Shown: positions 1 to 8,572 of the stretch, piece by piece
How the letters are laid out: the number at the start of each line of letters is the position of its first letter
Numbering within the stretch: the first letter of the stretch is position 1
Assembly (NCBI GenBank): GCA_944384655.1
Contig: CALWUF010000058.1
Coordinates: forward strand, 1-47,750
Direction of reading: 5' to 3'
Length of the DNA: 47,750 nucleotides
Origin: an uncultured Butyricicoccus sp.
GTDB lineage: Bacteria > Bacillota > Clostridia > Oscillospirales > Butyricicoccaceae
Made by a program: the position numbers and the translations under genes
Notes under the pieces: model-generated
What the model was told of the DNA's origin: nothing
Seen by the model: only the letters and a program-made list of their open reading frames with translations
The model's database searches: none

Positions 1-122
1 GAGGGTAAAATATGATTGTATTGAAAGCACATATCCTTACAGTCGAGCATCTCCTGCAAAAGATTCGCATTATAATTTGCATCGTACAACAATCCCTGTT
101 CTCGTTTTTGCTTCTCTGTCAT
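1..122 (-). CDS. Sugar O-acetyltransferase (Maa/LacA type), N-terminal part only
   Basis: The gene runs off the left edge, so only about 40 codons are visible. The peptide begins MTEKQKREQGLLYDANYN and continues with CKDMCFQYN. This is the N-terminal helical cap (Mac domain) of maltose/galactoside O-acetyltransferases, which transfer acetyl from acetyl-CoA to a sugar hydroxyl in the cytoplasm. The left-handed beta-helix catalytic part lies outside the window. The ATG at 122 has an AAGGAGAA ribosome site at 129-136 and a good sigma-A promoter further upstream at 157-185. Family membership is from recognition of the N-terminal pattern; the substrate cannot be told. Confidence 0.75.
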   Translation of the reverse strand, partial: MTEKQKREQGLLYDANYNANLLQEMLDCKDMCFQYNHILP

Positions 123-156
123 AGTATATTCTCCTTGCCAAATGATATCCTCTGTT

Positions 157-185
157 ATTATATCCGTTATCGCGTCCGTCTGCAA
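157..185 (-). promoter_or_regulatory. Sigma-A promoter of the sugar O-acetyltransferase
   Basis: On the minus strand TTGCAG (180-185), a 17-nt spacer, then a perfect TATAAT (157-162). It lies 35 nt upstream of the ATG at 122. Confidence 0.7.
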
Positions 186-195
186 CCATATATAA

Positions 196-232
196 AAACA
201 CAGAAGAAGCATGGCATTGATGCCATGCTTCT
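196..232 (-). terminator. Intrinsic terminator after the DUF1540 gene
   Basis: Arms AGAAGCATGGCAT (205-217) and ATGCCATGCTTCT (220-232) are perfectly complementary. On the minus strand they are followed by a T-rich tail (TGTGTTTTTA), as expected for a terminator of the gene ending at 305. A T-rich run also lies on the plus side. Confidence 0.65.
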
Positions 233-304
233 CCCGCAGAACAATTGTTTTTTCACGTCCGGATGGTTCTGGCCAGACGGTTGCCCGGCCTATCCGGCAG
301 GCAA

Positions 305-475
305 TTAGCCCATCTGGAAGGATTCGCAGTCGGTGCACTTCTTTTCAGTCGGATTCATCTCATGAGTACCGACCTGGATGCTATCCAATGCGCAGTAATC
401 TGCGTCAGTACAGTGGTGTTTGCACTGCTGTACGGAACAGCGGATGCTCTTGTTTGCATGACATTTGTCCATCAT
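305..475 (-). CDS. DUF1540 domain small Cys-rich protein
   Basis: A 56-aa protein with a strong AAGGAGG site (484-490) 8 nt before ATG 475. It contains IRCSVQQCKHHCTDADYC near residues 11-28, then IQVGTHEMNPTEKKCTDC and ESFQ at the end. This C-x4-C-x3-C arrangement followed by VGTHE, PT and CTDCESF is the DUF1540 pattern, a small domain common in Clostridia and thought to bind metal. Seven cysteines are present. Its function is unknown. It sits 54 nt downstream of the amidase, in the same direction, and ends before the hairpin at 205-232, so the two could share a transcript. Confidence 0.85.
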   Translation of the reverse strand: MMDKCHANKSIRCSVQQCKHHCTDADYCALDSIQVGTHEMNPTEKKCTDCESFQMG

Positions 476-529
476 AACAATGTCCTCCTTTTGATTGGTT
501 CACTTCTAGCATGCCCGTTTGTGCACAAT

Positions 530-1204
530 TTATTCATCCGAAGCCGCAGTCTGGATAGATTGTTCATCATAGGCTTGTTGTACCATTGTGAGAAACTCGT
601 TCCATCGATCCTGTTGAATTATGGTACTCGGACAAATTTTTCCAGAAAAATCACGGTGCTGTCGGACCGCGTCCAATGACAGATCATATTTTAACAACAG
701 ATAAGCAGTTAATTGCGCTGCATTGCGCATTGTTTGATCAAAATCACCGCCCTCATTCACGCACAACTCCACGCCAATACCGCATTGATTGCCGCCACGC
801 GGCGTCATGCTGTCACCTGCATGATAGCCAACCTCATTTTCTGGCAGATGATGCCATATTTCTGTATCATCCACCGTATAATGCCAGCTTTTTTGTTCTT
901 TCCAGCAATTTTCATGGATATATTCATTATGTGCCTCTGCCGTCGCATTGGGGCTGGTATTATCTGTCTCATGAATGACAACATAACGCACCGTGCGCTT
1001 TGTTCCCGGACGTGCCATAGAATTTTGCGGAATATAATCAGTATGTACATCGAGACCCGCGATGGAGTCCGGTGCATCCGACTGTTCTTGCCCAGTATTT
1101 GAACCGAAAACGGCATACAAGACGCATGCCGACAAGATCACTGCCAAAACAGCGCCAAAAAATAACCACAGCATAGCGCCAACCGATCGTTTTTTCCGAG
1201 TCAC
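530..1204 (-). CDS. Membrane-anchored N-acetylmuramoyl-L-alanine amidase (Amidase_2)
   Basis: A 224-aa protein with a basic N-terminus (RKKR) and one transmembrane segment at about residues 11-31, placing the enzyme outside the membrane. The Amidase_2/PGRP fold covers about 70-205. The zinc site is visible: His78 in YVVIHETDN, His183 in RQHRDF and Cys191 in KICPSTI. WHYTVDD and GYHAGD match the substrate groove. It should cut the bond between MurNAc and L-Ala in peptidoglycan. The start is GTG at 1204 with a GGAGGTGA site six bases upstream. The mature part ends soon after the catalytic domain and carries no wall-binding repeats. A role in cell-wall turnover or spore wall is inference. Confidence 0.88.
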   Translation of the reverse strand: MTRKKRSVGAMLWLFFGAVLAVILSACVLYAVFGSNTGQEQSDAPDSIAGLDVHTDYIPQNSMARPGTKRTVRYVVIHETDNTSPNATAEAHNEYIHENCWKEQKSWHYTVDDTEIWHHLPENEVGYHAGDSMTPRGGNQCGIGVELCVNEGGDFDQTMRNAAQLTAYLLLKYDLSLDAVRQHRDFSGKICPSTIIQQDRWNEFLTMVQQAYDEQSIQTAASDE

Positions 1205-1243
1205 TGTATCTCACCTCCGCTGCATAACAGTGTATGTAAAATA

Positions 1244-1281
1244 ATTTTGAAAAATCCCGTTCGGAATGCATTCCGAACGGG
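1244..1281 (-). terminator. Terminator of the ligase-like gene at 1291
   Basis: A perfect 26-nt palindrome at 1256-1281 (arms CCCGTTCGGAATG and CATTCCGAACGGG), followed on the minus strand by ATTTTT. It lies just after the TGA at 1291 and just before the amidase gene. Confidence 0.8.
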
Positions 1282-1290
1282 ATTTGAAAT

Positions 1291-2796
1291 TCAAGCAGAC
1301 TTTTTCTTCCACAACGCAAACAATGGTTTTTTCCCGGAAACTTTTTCTGTTTCAGGATATTTTTTAATCTTTACCAAATAATAAATAACTGCCAAAATGA
1401 CAGACAGATAAAATGAGGCGTTGGGACGGCGCAAAATACCTGCCGTATTATATGCGTTGATCAATGCCAAAAACAGTGAAATGCCAAACGCGCCTGCATC
1501 CAGCGTAAAATATTTTTTCGCATCTTTCACCAGCGCCCAGCCAATCAAATACAGGAAATAGATCAAAAATGCTAAAAACAGGATCAATCCCACAATGCCA
1601 TATAGGAAATAAATTCCATGGAAATCATTTTCTACATCATACATTTCGCCTTTATATACCATGGTATCCCGTTCCAGACCAAACAGGCGGGATGAAAATG
1701 GTTCTTCATCCATCAGCAGCGAACAGAACATGATTTTACTCTTGCGCGCGCCAGTAATTTCAGATACATCGGTGGAAAAATCGCAATTCTGCATGACCTT
1801 TTCCACACCGAACCGCTGAACCAGATCGGAGCGATAATAGACATAGATCTGGTTGTATGCACGCAGCTTATCCAGATTTGTCTCCTCTGCCTGTTCCTCT
1901 TCCGTCAGCGTCACCGCACCACGTTCTGCCGACATGGAATTGAGCACGCCCTGCTTTTCCTGCATGGTCTGACCATAGCTCATCTGATGTTCATACATTG
2001 GGGAAATTTTAAAACATATCAGGCTGATAGCTGCAACCAATAGTAAAACACCATATTTGATTTTATCCGCACGTCCGCAGATCGCTGTGACAAAGAGAAT
2101 GCCTATTGTGGAGGCAAAAATTGCCATGTATGCCAACCGTGTGCCCAGGAAATAGAGCTGCCCACAACTCAAAACGGCAATGACTGCCAGAACCCACGGA
2201 TTTTTTGCCCGATATGCCACGCACAGCAGAACTGGCGTCAACATACTCATGATGGATGCCTGTGAATTGGTAGTCGAAAACCAACCCAAAATACCCGACT
2301 GCGTATCTTCATATGTGTGCGGATTGGTACCCGTAATTACACTGAGCAAAACTACAATTGTAATAATGCCAAATGAAATAAAAAATCCTGTTTTGACCCA
2401 ACGGAATGCACGCGGATCCGCTTTCATAAATGAAATAAAACAAAACGCAAACAGGGGGATTTGAATCACACGAATATAATTTGTGAAATCCGAAACCGGA
2501 CTGACATATCCCGCGGTAAAACAAGCCGCCATGTGCAGGACAAAAAAAACTGCACAAACTGCCGCAAGATACCAATAACACTTGCGCCGCTCAGAAAGAA
2601 TGTAACCCGCCAGCGCCGTTGCCGCCAGCACCAACATTCGCAGCAACAACGAGGGCAATGTGCTCATTCCAAGCTCGTCCAGCCAAAAAGACAGGACATC
2701 CATCACCGGCTGGGCGGCAAATAAAATAAAGATATATACAGCCAGATGCTTTTTTAGTGCTGACTGGGATTGCTCCAACAATTGAACAGCCCTCAT
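1291..2796 (-). CDS. O-antigen ligase/polymerase-like membrane protein, copy 2
   Basis: A 501-aa polytopic membrane protein with roughly a dozen hydrophobic segments and one long polar loop at about residues 255-365, the usual topology of the O-antigen ligase (Wzy_C/WaaL) superfamily. Such enzymes join or polymerise lipid-linked glycans on the outer face of the membrane; the substrate here is unknown. It is a paralogue of the adjacent upstream gene: both share QPVMDVLS, GWFSTTNSQ, a YDVENDFHG loop and a C-terminal RRPNASFYLSV with AVIYY. A separate promoter at 2870-2898 drives it. The start is uncertain: ATG 2796 has a GGAGAAAGG site about 15 nt away, too far, whereas TTG at 2781 follows GAGGG by 8 nt. 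Confidence 0.75.
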   Translation of the reverse strand: MRAVQLLEQSQSALKKHLAVYIFILFAAQPVMDVLSFWLDELGMSTLPSLLLRMLVLAATALAGYILSERRKCYWYLAAVCAVFFVLHMAACFTAGYVSPVSDFTNYIRVIQIPLFAFCFISFMKADPRAFRWVKTGFFISFGIITIVVLLSVITGTNPHTYEDTQSGILGWFSTTNSQASIMSMLTPVLLCVAYRAKNPWVLAVIAVLSCGQLYFLGTRLAYMAIFASTIGILFVTAICGRADKIKYGVLLLVAAISLICFKISPMYEHQMSYGQTMQEKQGVLNSMSAERGAVTLTEEEQAEETNLDKLRAYNQIYVYYRSDLVQRFGVEKVMQNCDFSTDVSEITGARKSKIMFCSLLMDEEPFSSRLFGLERDTMVYKGEMYDVENDFHGIYFLYGIVGLILFLAFLIYFLYLIGWALVKDAKKYFTLDAGAFGISLFLALINAYNTAGILRRPNASFYLSVILAVIYYLVKIKKYPETEKVSGKKPLFALWKKKSA

Positions 2797-2869
2797 AGAC
2801 TTCTAATACGATCCTTTCTCCATTTACCATTACAGGAAACATATCGTTTTCCCACACATAACGCTACAC

Positions 2870-2898
2870 ATTATACCGTTGGATGGGAAACTTGTCAA
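2870..2898 (-). promoter_or_regulatory. Strong sigma-A promoter between the two ligase-like genes
   Basis: A perfect consensus on the minus strand: TTGACA (2893-2898), 17 nt, TATAAT (2870-2875). The -35 box overlaps the stop codon of the upstream paralogue (2895-2897). The leader to the next gene is about 65 nt. Confidence 0.85.
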
Positions 2899-4352
2899 GC
2901 AGGCGGCTGTTTCGCCTGTACTGCGTCATAGGACTTAATTTTTACAAAATAGTAGATCACAGCCAATACAACCGACAGATAGAACGAAGCATTGGGGCGG
3001 CGTACAACGCCCGCCGTACAATAGACATGCGCCAGCAGCAAGCACAGCGATATGCCGAATGCTCCCGCTTCCAAAGTGAAATACCTGGAAAAATTGCGCA
3101 GCATGGCACACACAATCAACCATGCAAAATACAACAGGAATAACACAAATGCTGCAAGCCCTGCCATACCATACAGATAAAATACACCGTGGAAATCATT
3201 TTCCACATCATATGTCTCTCCTGCCCAGGTCATGTCAGACAACTCCATACCGAACAAAACGGCAGGCAGACCGAAGTCCTGCATCAAAAGCCGGCAATAT
3301 ATGATCTTCATCTCGCGCCAGCCGGACAGACGTTGGACATCGCGCGAATATCCATACTCCTGCATGACGCGCCCGGCGCCAAACCGGTCAACCAAACCGC
3401 CCAGATGCTCTTCATACACCGGGAGCAGACACAGCTCCGGCGACTGCTCTGCCGTTGTGCCGTATTCCTCTTCCGCCTGTGCAATCAGTTCGTCTGCGCG
3501 CTGCTGTTTTTCGCGCACAATCTCCTGATGTTCGGACTGATTTCGGTACATCGGTGAGACAAAATATCCCGCGCCGCAGACTACCGCCCCTACTGCCAAA
3601 ATGGCGATCGTCCTTTTATCGATCCGCCGGCACAACAACAGGACGAGAATCAATCCCACGGCGCTCACAAAAATAGCAAAATAAGCCAGACGTGTCGCAA
3701 ACAGATATAGTACGCCAAAGGAAACCGCCGTTGCCACCGCTGTCCACAGCGGCTTTTTCAACCGGATTACCTGCATCAACAACACTGGAACAAGCGCTGA
3801 CAGAATGGCGCTCTGTGAATTGGTAGTCGAAAACCAACCGAGCAAACCGATCGATTTATTGGAATATGTATACGGATTGGTTCCTGTTGCCGCACTGAGC
3901 AATTCAACTGCCACAATGATACTGAAATTGATGATAAACCCGCGTTCAACAGCACGATAGGCATCCTCCCCGCCTTCACGCAAAAATGTGACAAAGCAGA
4001 AGACAAACAGCGGAATCTGTGCCACACGGATATAATTGGTCAGATCATAGATTGGATCGGAATACCCCACTGTGATACATGCCCAGATATGCCCTGCTGC
4101 CAGCATTGCAAGTACAGCGCACAGAGCAAAATAAAATTTTTTGTTCCTGCTCAATCCGAACCCCAACAGCACAGTGCCGGCGAGTACCGCAAACCGCAAC
4201 AGCAGGGAAATCGTATTCCCCCAATCCAATACATCCAGCCAGTAGGACAGGACATCCATCACCGGCTGCACAACAAACAACAGCAAAATAAGCTGCGGTA
4301 CGTATTGCCGCAGTCGCAATTGTCCCGACGCATCCGATTGTTGTTTTGACAT
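2895..4352 (-). CDS. O-antigen ligase/polymerase-like membrane protein, copy 1
   Basis: A 485-aa polytopic membrane protein of the same family as its downstream neighbour. Shared landmarks are QPVMDVLSYWLD near residue 30, TNYIRVAQIPLF, GTNPYTY, GWFSTTNSQ, a polar loop at about 265-360, and a C-terminal RRPNASFYLSV. Length and order of segments match across the pair, so they are a tandem duplication that has since diverged. ATG 4352 has an AAAGGA site upstream. It begins 21 nt after spoIIR, with no promoter or terminator between, so it is probably co-transcribed with a sporulation gene. A role in a spore-surface or wall glycan is therefore possible, but this is inference. Confidence 0.78.
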   Translation of the reverse strand: MSKQQSDASGQLRLRQYVPQLILLLFVVQPVMDVLSYWLDVLDWGNTISLLLRFAVLAGTVLLGFGLSRNKKFYFALCAVLAMLAAGHIWACITVGYSDPIYDLTNYIRVAQIPLFVFCFVTFLREGGEDAYRAVERGFIINFSIIVAVELLSAATGTNPYTYSNKSIGLLGWFSTTNSQSAILSALVPVLLMQVIRLKKPLWTAVATAVSFGVLYLFATRLAYFAIFVSAVGLILVLLLCRRIDKRTIAILAVGAVVCGAGYFVSPMYRNQSEHQEIVREKQQRADELIAQAEEEYGTTAEQSPELCLLPVYEEHLGGLVDRFGAGRVMQEYGYSRDVQRLSGWREMKIIYCRLLMQDFGLPAVLFGMELSDMTWAGETYDVENDFHGVFYLYGMAGLAAFVLFLLYFAWLIVCAMLRNFSRYFTLEAGAFGISLCLLLAHVYCTAGVVRRPNASFYLSVVLAVIYYFVKIKSYDAVQAKQPPA

Positions 4353-4373
4353 AAAGAAATTCCTTTCTACAAT

Positions 4374-4979
4374 TTATTGCAGCACACTGCGCAGGTTCCC
4401 CAACAGCTCCATTGTGCGAAAACGGATCTCATATGCCGCGCCATCCCTGTGGATGAGCGCATTCTCTTCCGTGGTCAACACTTGTTCCCCACTCGCCGCA
4501 TCAAAGCACAGCGACGGGTACAGCACACACCACCAGTTCTTTCCCTCAGCCTGTCCGATGTAGATCTGGATCCCTTCATACTGTCCCGCAGGCAGGGAAA
4601 ATGCTGCATAGTCGCGCGTCGGATACCATGCCACCGCAAGGCAAGCTGTAATGCGCTCGGTATGTCCGTTTTCATAGACCTCCTGCTGGGCTGCATTCGC
4701 AATTTCCTGCATATGTGTGCGCAGCAACTGCTTCATTTCCATGGGGCTGTCTGCCTGCTGCTCCAGCGGCTGCATCATCTCCAACACGCGATCCCGTACG
4801 CGCAGTTTGACCTCCTGATCCTCTTCCCTGTCCGAATGGGCGACCACACGCAGGCGCAGAATGTCGTCCGCCAATTCCTGCTGGGCAGTGTCGCAGGCTG
4901 CTGCATAGCATAGCGCGAAAAAAAGAGTGAGTGCAATGGTAAGTTCCCAGCGCGCATGGCGCATGTTTTTGGTTTTCAT
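4374..4979 (-). CDS. spoIIR: Stage II sporulation protein R
   Basis: A 201-aa protein with an N-terminal hydrophobic export segment (about residues 14-30), then LRLRVVAHSDREEDQEVK, AWYPTRDYAAFSLPAGQYEG and a NWWCVLYPSLCF block. These are hallmarks of SpoIIR, the signal protein made in the forespore and exported to the intermembrane space. There it triggers SpoIIGA to process pro-sigma-E in the mother cell. Its length is as expected. It is 52 nt downstream of ispE. A sigma-F-like promoter candidate lies at 5016-5044, in keeping with forespore expression in Bacillus. Confidence 0.93.
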   Translation of the reverse strand: MKTKNMRHARWELTIALTLFFALCYAAACDTAQQELADDILRLRVVAHSDREEDQEVKLRVRDRVLEMMQPLEQQADSPMEMKQLLRTHMQEIANAAQQEVYENGHTERITACLAVAWYPTRDYAAFSLPAGQYEGIQIYIGQAEGKNWWCVLYPSLCFDAASGEQVLTTEENALIHRDGAAYEIRFRTMELLGNLRSVLQ

Positions 4980-5015
4980 AAGTACGGCATCCTTTCAATA
5001 TCTAATGATATCAAA

Positions 5016-5044
5016 AGTATCTCCCGTCTTGTCAGCGTTTAACC
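5016..5044 (-). promoter_or_regulatory. Candidate sigma-F-type promoter of spoIIR
   Basis: On the minus strand GGAGATACT (5016-5024) fits the forespore -10 pattern GGnnAnAnT. Fifteen bases upstream is GGTTA (5040-5044), only a partial match to GYATA. The spacing and the distance to ATG 4979 (37 nt) are suitable. The -35 is weak. Confidence 0.4.
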
Positions 5045-5913
5045 TGCGACGCCGTACAAAAATCCGTTATATACGTTTCAGTATATTGCATTCCGAGTGT
5101 ATGACATGCGGTTTGTGCATCCTCCAGCCGTTCAAACAGACCGAAATTGGACGGTCCGGAACCGCTCATAATTGCACCCATCGCACCACAGGTATACAGC
5201 ATGCTACAGATTTCATTCACCTCCGGATGCATGCCTGCCGTCACCGGCTGCATGACATTGCACAAAAGCCGTGCCATGCCGGGCAGATCTCCGGCGGCAA
5301 TCGCCGCGCACATGGCATGCGTATCCGGACGCCTGGCAATTTCAACCGAATCAATCGCACGATAAACCGCCGGTGTGGAAACTGCAATCGGCGGCTTACA
5401 CAATACAATATGTGTTTGAGGTGCATCCGGCAGGCGTGTCAGAACTTCTCCTATGCCTTCTGCCAGCATCGTCCCGCCTGAAATACAAAACGGTACATCC
5501 GCACCCAGCTTCAAACCGATTTCCATCAATTTTTTCTCGCCCAAATGGGTATCATACAATTCATCCAGCAGTGTCAACACAGCCGCGGCATCTGTACTCC
5601 CGCCTGCAAGCCCCGCCGCCACAGGGATTTGTTTTTCAATGACAATGGAAATCCCGTCGCATACCATTCCTGTTTCGCGCAAAAACAGCTCTGCTGCGCG
5701 GTACGCAAGATTGCTGTTGTCGGCAGGCAAATCACTGCCTTCGACTGTCAGTCGGATTTCTTTGCTTCCTGTACCGGTATCAACCGTCACATGGTCATGC
5801 AGACCAATGGACTGCATGACCATACACACGTCATGGTATCCATCCGGGCGTTTTCCCGTCACGTCTAAGGTCAAATTGATTTTGGCATGCGCCTCCACGG
5901 TTGCCTGATTCAT
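5032..5913 (-). CDS. ispE: 4-diphosphocytidyl-2-C-methyl-D-erythritol kinase
   Basis: A GHMP-family kinase of 293 aa that phosphorylates CDP-methylerythritol in the MEP isoprenoid pathway. Visible motifs: AHAKINLTLDVTGKRPDGYH at the N-terminus, the ATP-binding glycine loop PVAAGLAGGSTDAAAVL near residue 100, and a C-terminal MSGSGPSNFG. I place the start at ATG 5913 because GGAAGGGG stands 6 nt upstream; a longer frame beginning with GTG at 5934 would overlap the upstream gene and lacks a site. The gap to the PHP gene is 17 nt. The later pathway gene ispH is also in this window (45785), but far away. Confidence 0.95.
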   Translation of the reverse strand: MNQATVEAHAKINLTLDVTGKRPDGYHDVCMVMQSIGLHDHVTVDTGTGSKEIRLTVEGSDLPADNSNLAYRAAELFLRETGMVCDGISIVIEKQIPVAAGLAGGSTDAAAVLTLLDELYDTHLGEKKLMEIGLKLGADVPFCISGGTMLAEGIGEVLTRLPDAPQTHIVLCKPPIAVSTPAVYRAIDSVEIARRPDTHAMCAAIAAGDLPGMARLLCNVMQPVTAGMHPEVNEICSMLYTCGAMGAIMSGSGPSNFGLFERLEDAQTACHTLGMQYTETYITDFCTASQVKR

Positions 5914-5930
5914 ATTCATCCCCTTCCATC

Positions 5931-6806
5931 TCACAATTTGTGCTGGATTGCTGTTCTATTTTTGAAATCGGTCACATAGGCAAACCCCAATGCACGCAAA
6001 CGATCAAGTGCTTGTGGAATGCCTGCACCGATGTTCTCGGGCACATGGGAATCCGAACCCGTTGTGATATATTCGCCGCCCAATTCACGATAACGCACCA
6101 ATACAAAATCTTCCGGTCCAACAGCTTTTTGCCACCCAAACAATCCTTTTGCATTGCATTCCAAAGCAATGCCGCGCTCTATGATTGCTTTTAAAATCAC
6201 ATCTACACGTTCCATATAACCTTTTAGAGACGGATGATTGTGCGGCAACTTCATGACACGCAGCGGATAATCGATATGACCAAGAATTTGAAATTGCCCA
6301 TATGCCAGCATAGCTTCCATCTCGTCAAAATATGCGTGCAGGAAATCATTTTGATTGATCGTTTCATAACGGTAAAAATACATATCCATATCGGCTGCTG
6401 TCTGATGGATCGAACCAATTACATAATCAAATGAAATCTCCGCCTGCAATTGATCTGCAAGCCCTGGCGCCGCATGTGGTTGTCCCATCTCAATGCCTGC
6501 ACGCAGTGTGATCTTCCCATCAAATTCCTCGCGGCATGCCATAATATCCCGTTGCTGTGCGGCAATATCCGGCATGAGCGTGCGTCCGCTGCGAAATGGT
6601 GCAATTTCACGCGCATATCCCGCAAAATCCACCTCATCCGGCGAAAAATCTGTCTCGGACAGCGAATCTTTCCGAAAAAATTCCACGTGCTCAGTAAAAC
6701 CCAACACATCAACGCCATTGTGTATGGCCTCCTGCACATGTTGCCGAAGCGGTCTATCTGCAGCATCGTAGGAATAAGCGGTATGTGTATGCAAATCTAT
6801 TATCAT
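5931..6806 (-). CDS. PHP-domain phosphoesterase, histidinol-phosphatase HisJ/HisK-like
   Basis: A 291-aa protein starting MIIDLHTHTAYSYDA, the first metal motif of the PHP family, followed by VLGFTEHVEFF, a central GSIHQ, LGHIDYP and a C-terminal TTGSDSHVPENIG. These histidines and aspartates build a trinuclear metal site. The overall length and motif order fit HisK-type histidinol-phosphate phosphatases, the last-but-one step of histidine synthesis. No other his gene is nearby, so another phosphoester substrate is possible. The start ATG 6806 has GAGGAAA 8 nt upstream; the frame extends another 25 codons, but without signals. It is the first gene of the run to ispE and spoIIR. Confidence 0.8.
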   Translation of the reverse strand: MIIDLHTHTAYSYDAADRPLRQHVQEAIHNGVDVLGFTEHVEFFRKDSLSETDFSPDEVDFAGYAREIAPFRSGRTLMPDIAAQQRDIMACREEFDGKITLRAGIEMGQPHAAPGLADQLQAEISFDYVIGSIHQTAADMDMYFYRYETINQNDFLHAYFDEMEAMLAYGQFQILGHIDYPLRVMKLPHNHPSLKGYMERVDVILKAIIERGIALECNAKGLFGWQKAVGPEDFVLVRYRELGGEYITTGSDSHVPENIGAGIPQALDRLRALGFAYVTDFKNRTAIQHKL

Positions 6807-6843
6807 TGCGAATTTCCTCATTTCCTGCGGCAAAGTATGATTT

Positions 6844-6872
6844 ATTATACCGCCTGCAGGCGCGAAACACAA
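6844..6872 (-). promoter_or_regulatory. Sigma-A promoter of the PHP-ispE run
   Basis: TTGTGT (6867-6872), 17 nt, TATAAT (6844-6849) on the minus strand, 38 nt before ATG 6806. The spacer contains the palindrome GCCTGCAGGC. Confidence 0.75.
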
Positions 6873-6938
6873 GTACTGCACGCATAAGTCCGTGAAAACC
6901 GGTCATACTGAATACAGCATGAAAAGGAGGTTTTTTAT

Positions 6939-7145
6939 ATGGACAAATTTGTCCTGACGCTCGTCATCATCGGCGCAATTAACTGGGGCTGTATCGGTCT
7001 GTTTGGACTGGATATTGTCGGTGCGCTGTTCGGCGGGCAGGGCGCGCTGATCAGCCGCATCATCTATGCCGTGATCGGTCTGGCAGGTCTATGGGCGCTC
7101 ACGTTTTATTCCAAGCTGCACAGCGGCAGCTCGGATCATTCGTAA
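6939..7145 (+). CDS. DUF378 family small membrane protein
   Basis: A 68-aa protein with two hydrophobic segments (about residues 4-28 and 36-57). The sequence LTLVIIGAINWGCIGLFG and then ISRIIYAVIGLAGLWAL are the DUF378 signature; NWG and IYAVIG are the conserved parts. The family is widespread in bacteria and has no known function. The site AAGGAGG precedes ATG 6939 by 8 nt. It stands alone, divergent from the PHP gene and facing ackA. A stable hairpin follows at 7164. Confidence 0.88.
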   Translation: MDKFVLTLVIIGAINWGCIGLFGLDIVGALFGGQGALISRIIYAVIGLAGLWALTFYSKLHSGSSDHS

Positions 7146-7163
7146 TTCTGTGCACAGCGATGA

Positions 7164-7208
7164 GGGCTGTCTCCGGCAAGCCGGAGGCAGCCCGTGCTGA
7201 CTTTTCCG
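7164..7208 (+). terminator. Terminator of the DUF378 gene
   Basis: Arms GGGCTGTCTCCGGC (7164-7177) and GCCGGAGGCAGCCC (7180-7193) pair with one G-U. The T run that follows (CTTTTCC) is short and 9 nt away, so efficiency is uncertain. Confidence 0.6.
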
Positions 7209-7210
7209 GC

Positions 7211-7246
7211 GATAAAACGGGGGCAGGAAACTGGTTTTCCTGCCCC
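7211..7246 (-). terminator. Terminator of ackA
   Basis: Arms GGGGCAGGAAA (7220-7230) and TTTCCTGCCCC (7236-7246), followed on the minus strand by CGTTTTATC. It lies 20 nt after the ackA stop. Confidence 0.8.
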
Positions 7247-7265
7247 AAAACTATGATTGTTGAAA

Positions 7266-8477
7266 TTATTCGTCCTCTGCCGCTTCTACCAGACGCTTGG
7301 TATCTTCTGCGATAACCAGCTCCTCGTTGGTTGGGATAACCAGAACACGTACACGGGCGTAATCGACAGAGATATCCATCTGACGACCGCGATATTTGTT
7401 CTTCTCCGGGTCAACCTTGATGCCGAGATACTCCATGTGCTCGCAGACATCCCAACGAACAGAACGGTCATTTTCACCGACACCTGCGGTGAATACGACT
7501 GCGTCAACGCCGCCCATCTCTGCGATATAGGAGCCGATCAGCTTTTTGACCGAATTGATGAAGATGTCCTTTGCCAGTTTTGCACGCTCATTGCCCTCGT
7601 TGATTGCGGTATCCAGGTCGCGGAAGTCGGAAGATACGCCGGATACACCGTATACGCCAGATTCCTTGTTCATAACCTCAAGGATCTCCTCTGCGCTCTT
7701 ACCCTCATGTTCACACAGGAAATTGATGATTGCGGGGTCAATGTCGCCCGAACGAGTACCCATTGGCAGACCTGCCAACGGAGTAAAGCCCATCGAGGTA
7801 TCCACCGACTTGCCACCCTTGACTGCCGTTACAGAAGAACCATTGCCCAGATGACAGGTAATCACACGCAGATGCTCCTGCGGGATGCCCAACATTTCAG
7901 ATGCTTGCTGTGCAACATATTTATGAGACGTACCATGGAAGCCATAACGACGGATCTTATACTTCTGGTAGTAATCATACGGGATGGAATAAATATAGTC
8001 AACCGGATCCATGGTCTGATGGAACGCGGTATCGAATACTGCAACCTGCGGAATATCAGCGCCCATGACATCTTTGCAGGCGTCAATACCGATTAAGTTT
8101 GCTGTGTTATGAAGCGGGGCCAACGGGATACAATCCTCAATGGCCTTGATAACAGAATCATCAATGATAACAGAATCGGCAAAATACTCTCCGCCGTGTA
8201 CCACGCGGTGACCAACTGCGTCAATCTCCTTCATAGATTCGATAACGCCCCATTCTTTGTCCACAAGAATGTCGATGACCGCACGGATCGCATCTGCATG
8301 ATCCTTCATCGGTACATTTTCACAATACTTTTCCGACTTATTGGGGTTTGTATGAGTCAGACGACCGTCAATTCCGATTCTCTCACACAAGCCTTTGGCA
8401 AGAACTGCCTTATTGTCCATGTCAAACAGCTGATACTTGAGCGAAGAACTGCCCGCATTAATAACAAGTACATTCAT
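7266..8477 (-). CDS. ackA: Acetate kinase
   Basis: A 403-aa ASKHA-fold kinase that interconverts acetyl phosphate plus ADP with acetate plus ATP. Signature stretches are [16 protein letters not shown] at the start, [40 protein letters not shown] and [12 protein letters not shown], with FTAGVGEND near the C-terminus. The start is ATG 8477, 10 nt after AAAGGAG; the ATG three codons earlier sits too close to that site. No phosphotransacetylase (pta) gene is adjacent. It is monocistronic and divergent from tmcAL, with overlapping core promoters. Confidence 0.97.
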   Translation of the reverse strand: MNVLVINAGSSSLKYQLFDMDNKAVLAKGLCERIGIDGRLTHTNPNKSEKYCENVPMKDHADAIRAVIDILVDKEWGVIESMKEIDAVGHRVVHGGEYFADSVIIDDSVIKAIEDCIPLAPLHNTANLIGIDACKDVMGADIPQVAVFDTAFHQTMDPVDYIYSIPYDYYQKYKIRRYGFHGTSHKYVAQQASEMLGIPQEHLRVITCHLGNGSSVTAVKGGKSVDTSMGFTPLAGLPMGTRSGDIDPAIINFLCEHEGKSAEEILEVMNKESGVYGVSGVSSDFRDLDTAINEGNERAKLAKDIFINSVKKLIGSYIAEMGGVDAVVFTAGVGENDRSVRWDVCEHMEYLGIKVDPEKNKYRGRQMDISVDYARVRVLVIPTNEELVIAEDTKRLVEAAEDE

Positions 8478-8542
8478 TTCTCTCATACTCCTTTATCATA
8501 ACATTGCAAGAATATCGTCATCATAGTACAATAAACTTATCA

Positions 8543-8572
8543 TTGGTTTTATTTTACACCACTGAATAAAAT
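8543..8572 (+). promoter_or_regulatory. tmcAL promoter
   Basis: TTGGTT (8543-8548), 18 nt, TAAAAT (8567-8572) on the plus strand, 37 nt before ATG 8610. It overlaps the ackA promoter almost fully. Confidence 0.55.

Noticed and set aside
2591..2857. Minus-strand frame starting MWENDMFPVMVNGER ahead of the second ligase-like gene
   Set aside because: It has no ribosome site and most of it overlaps the ligase-like gene in another frame. A short upstream ORF cannot be excluded.
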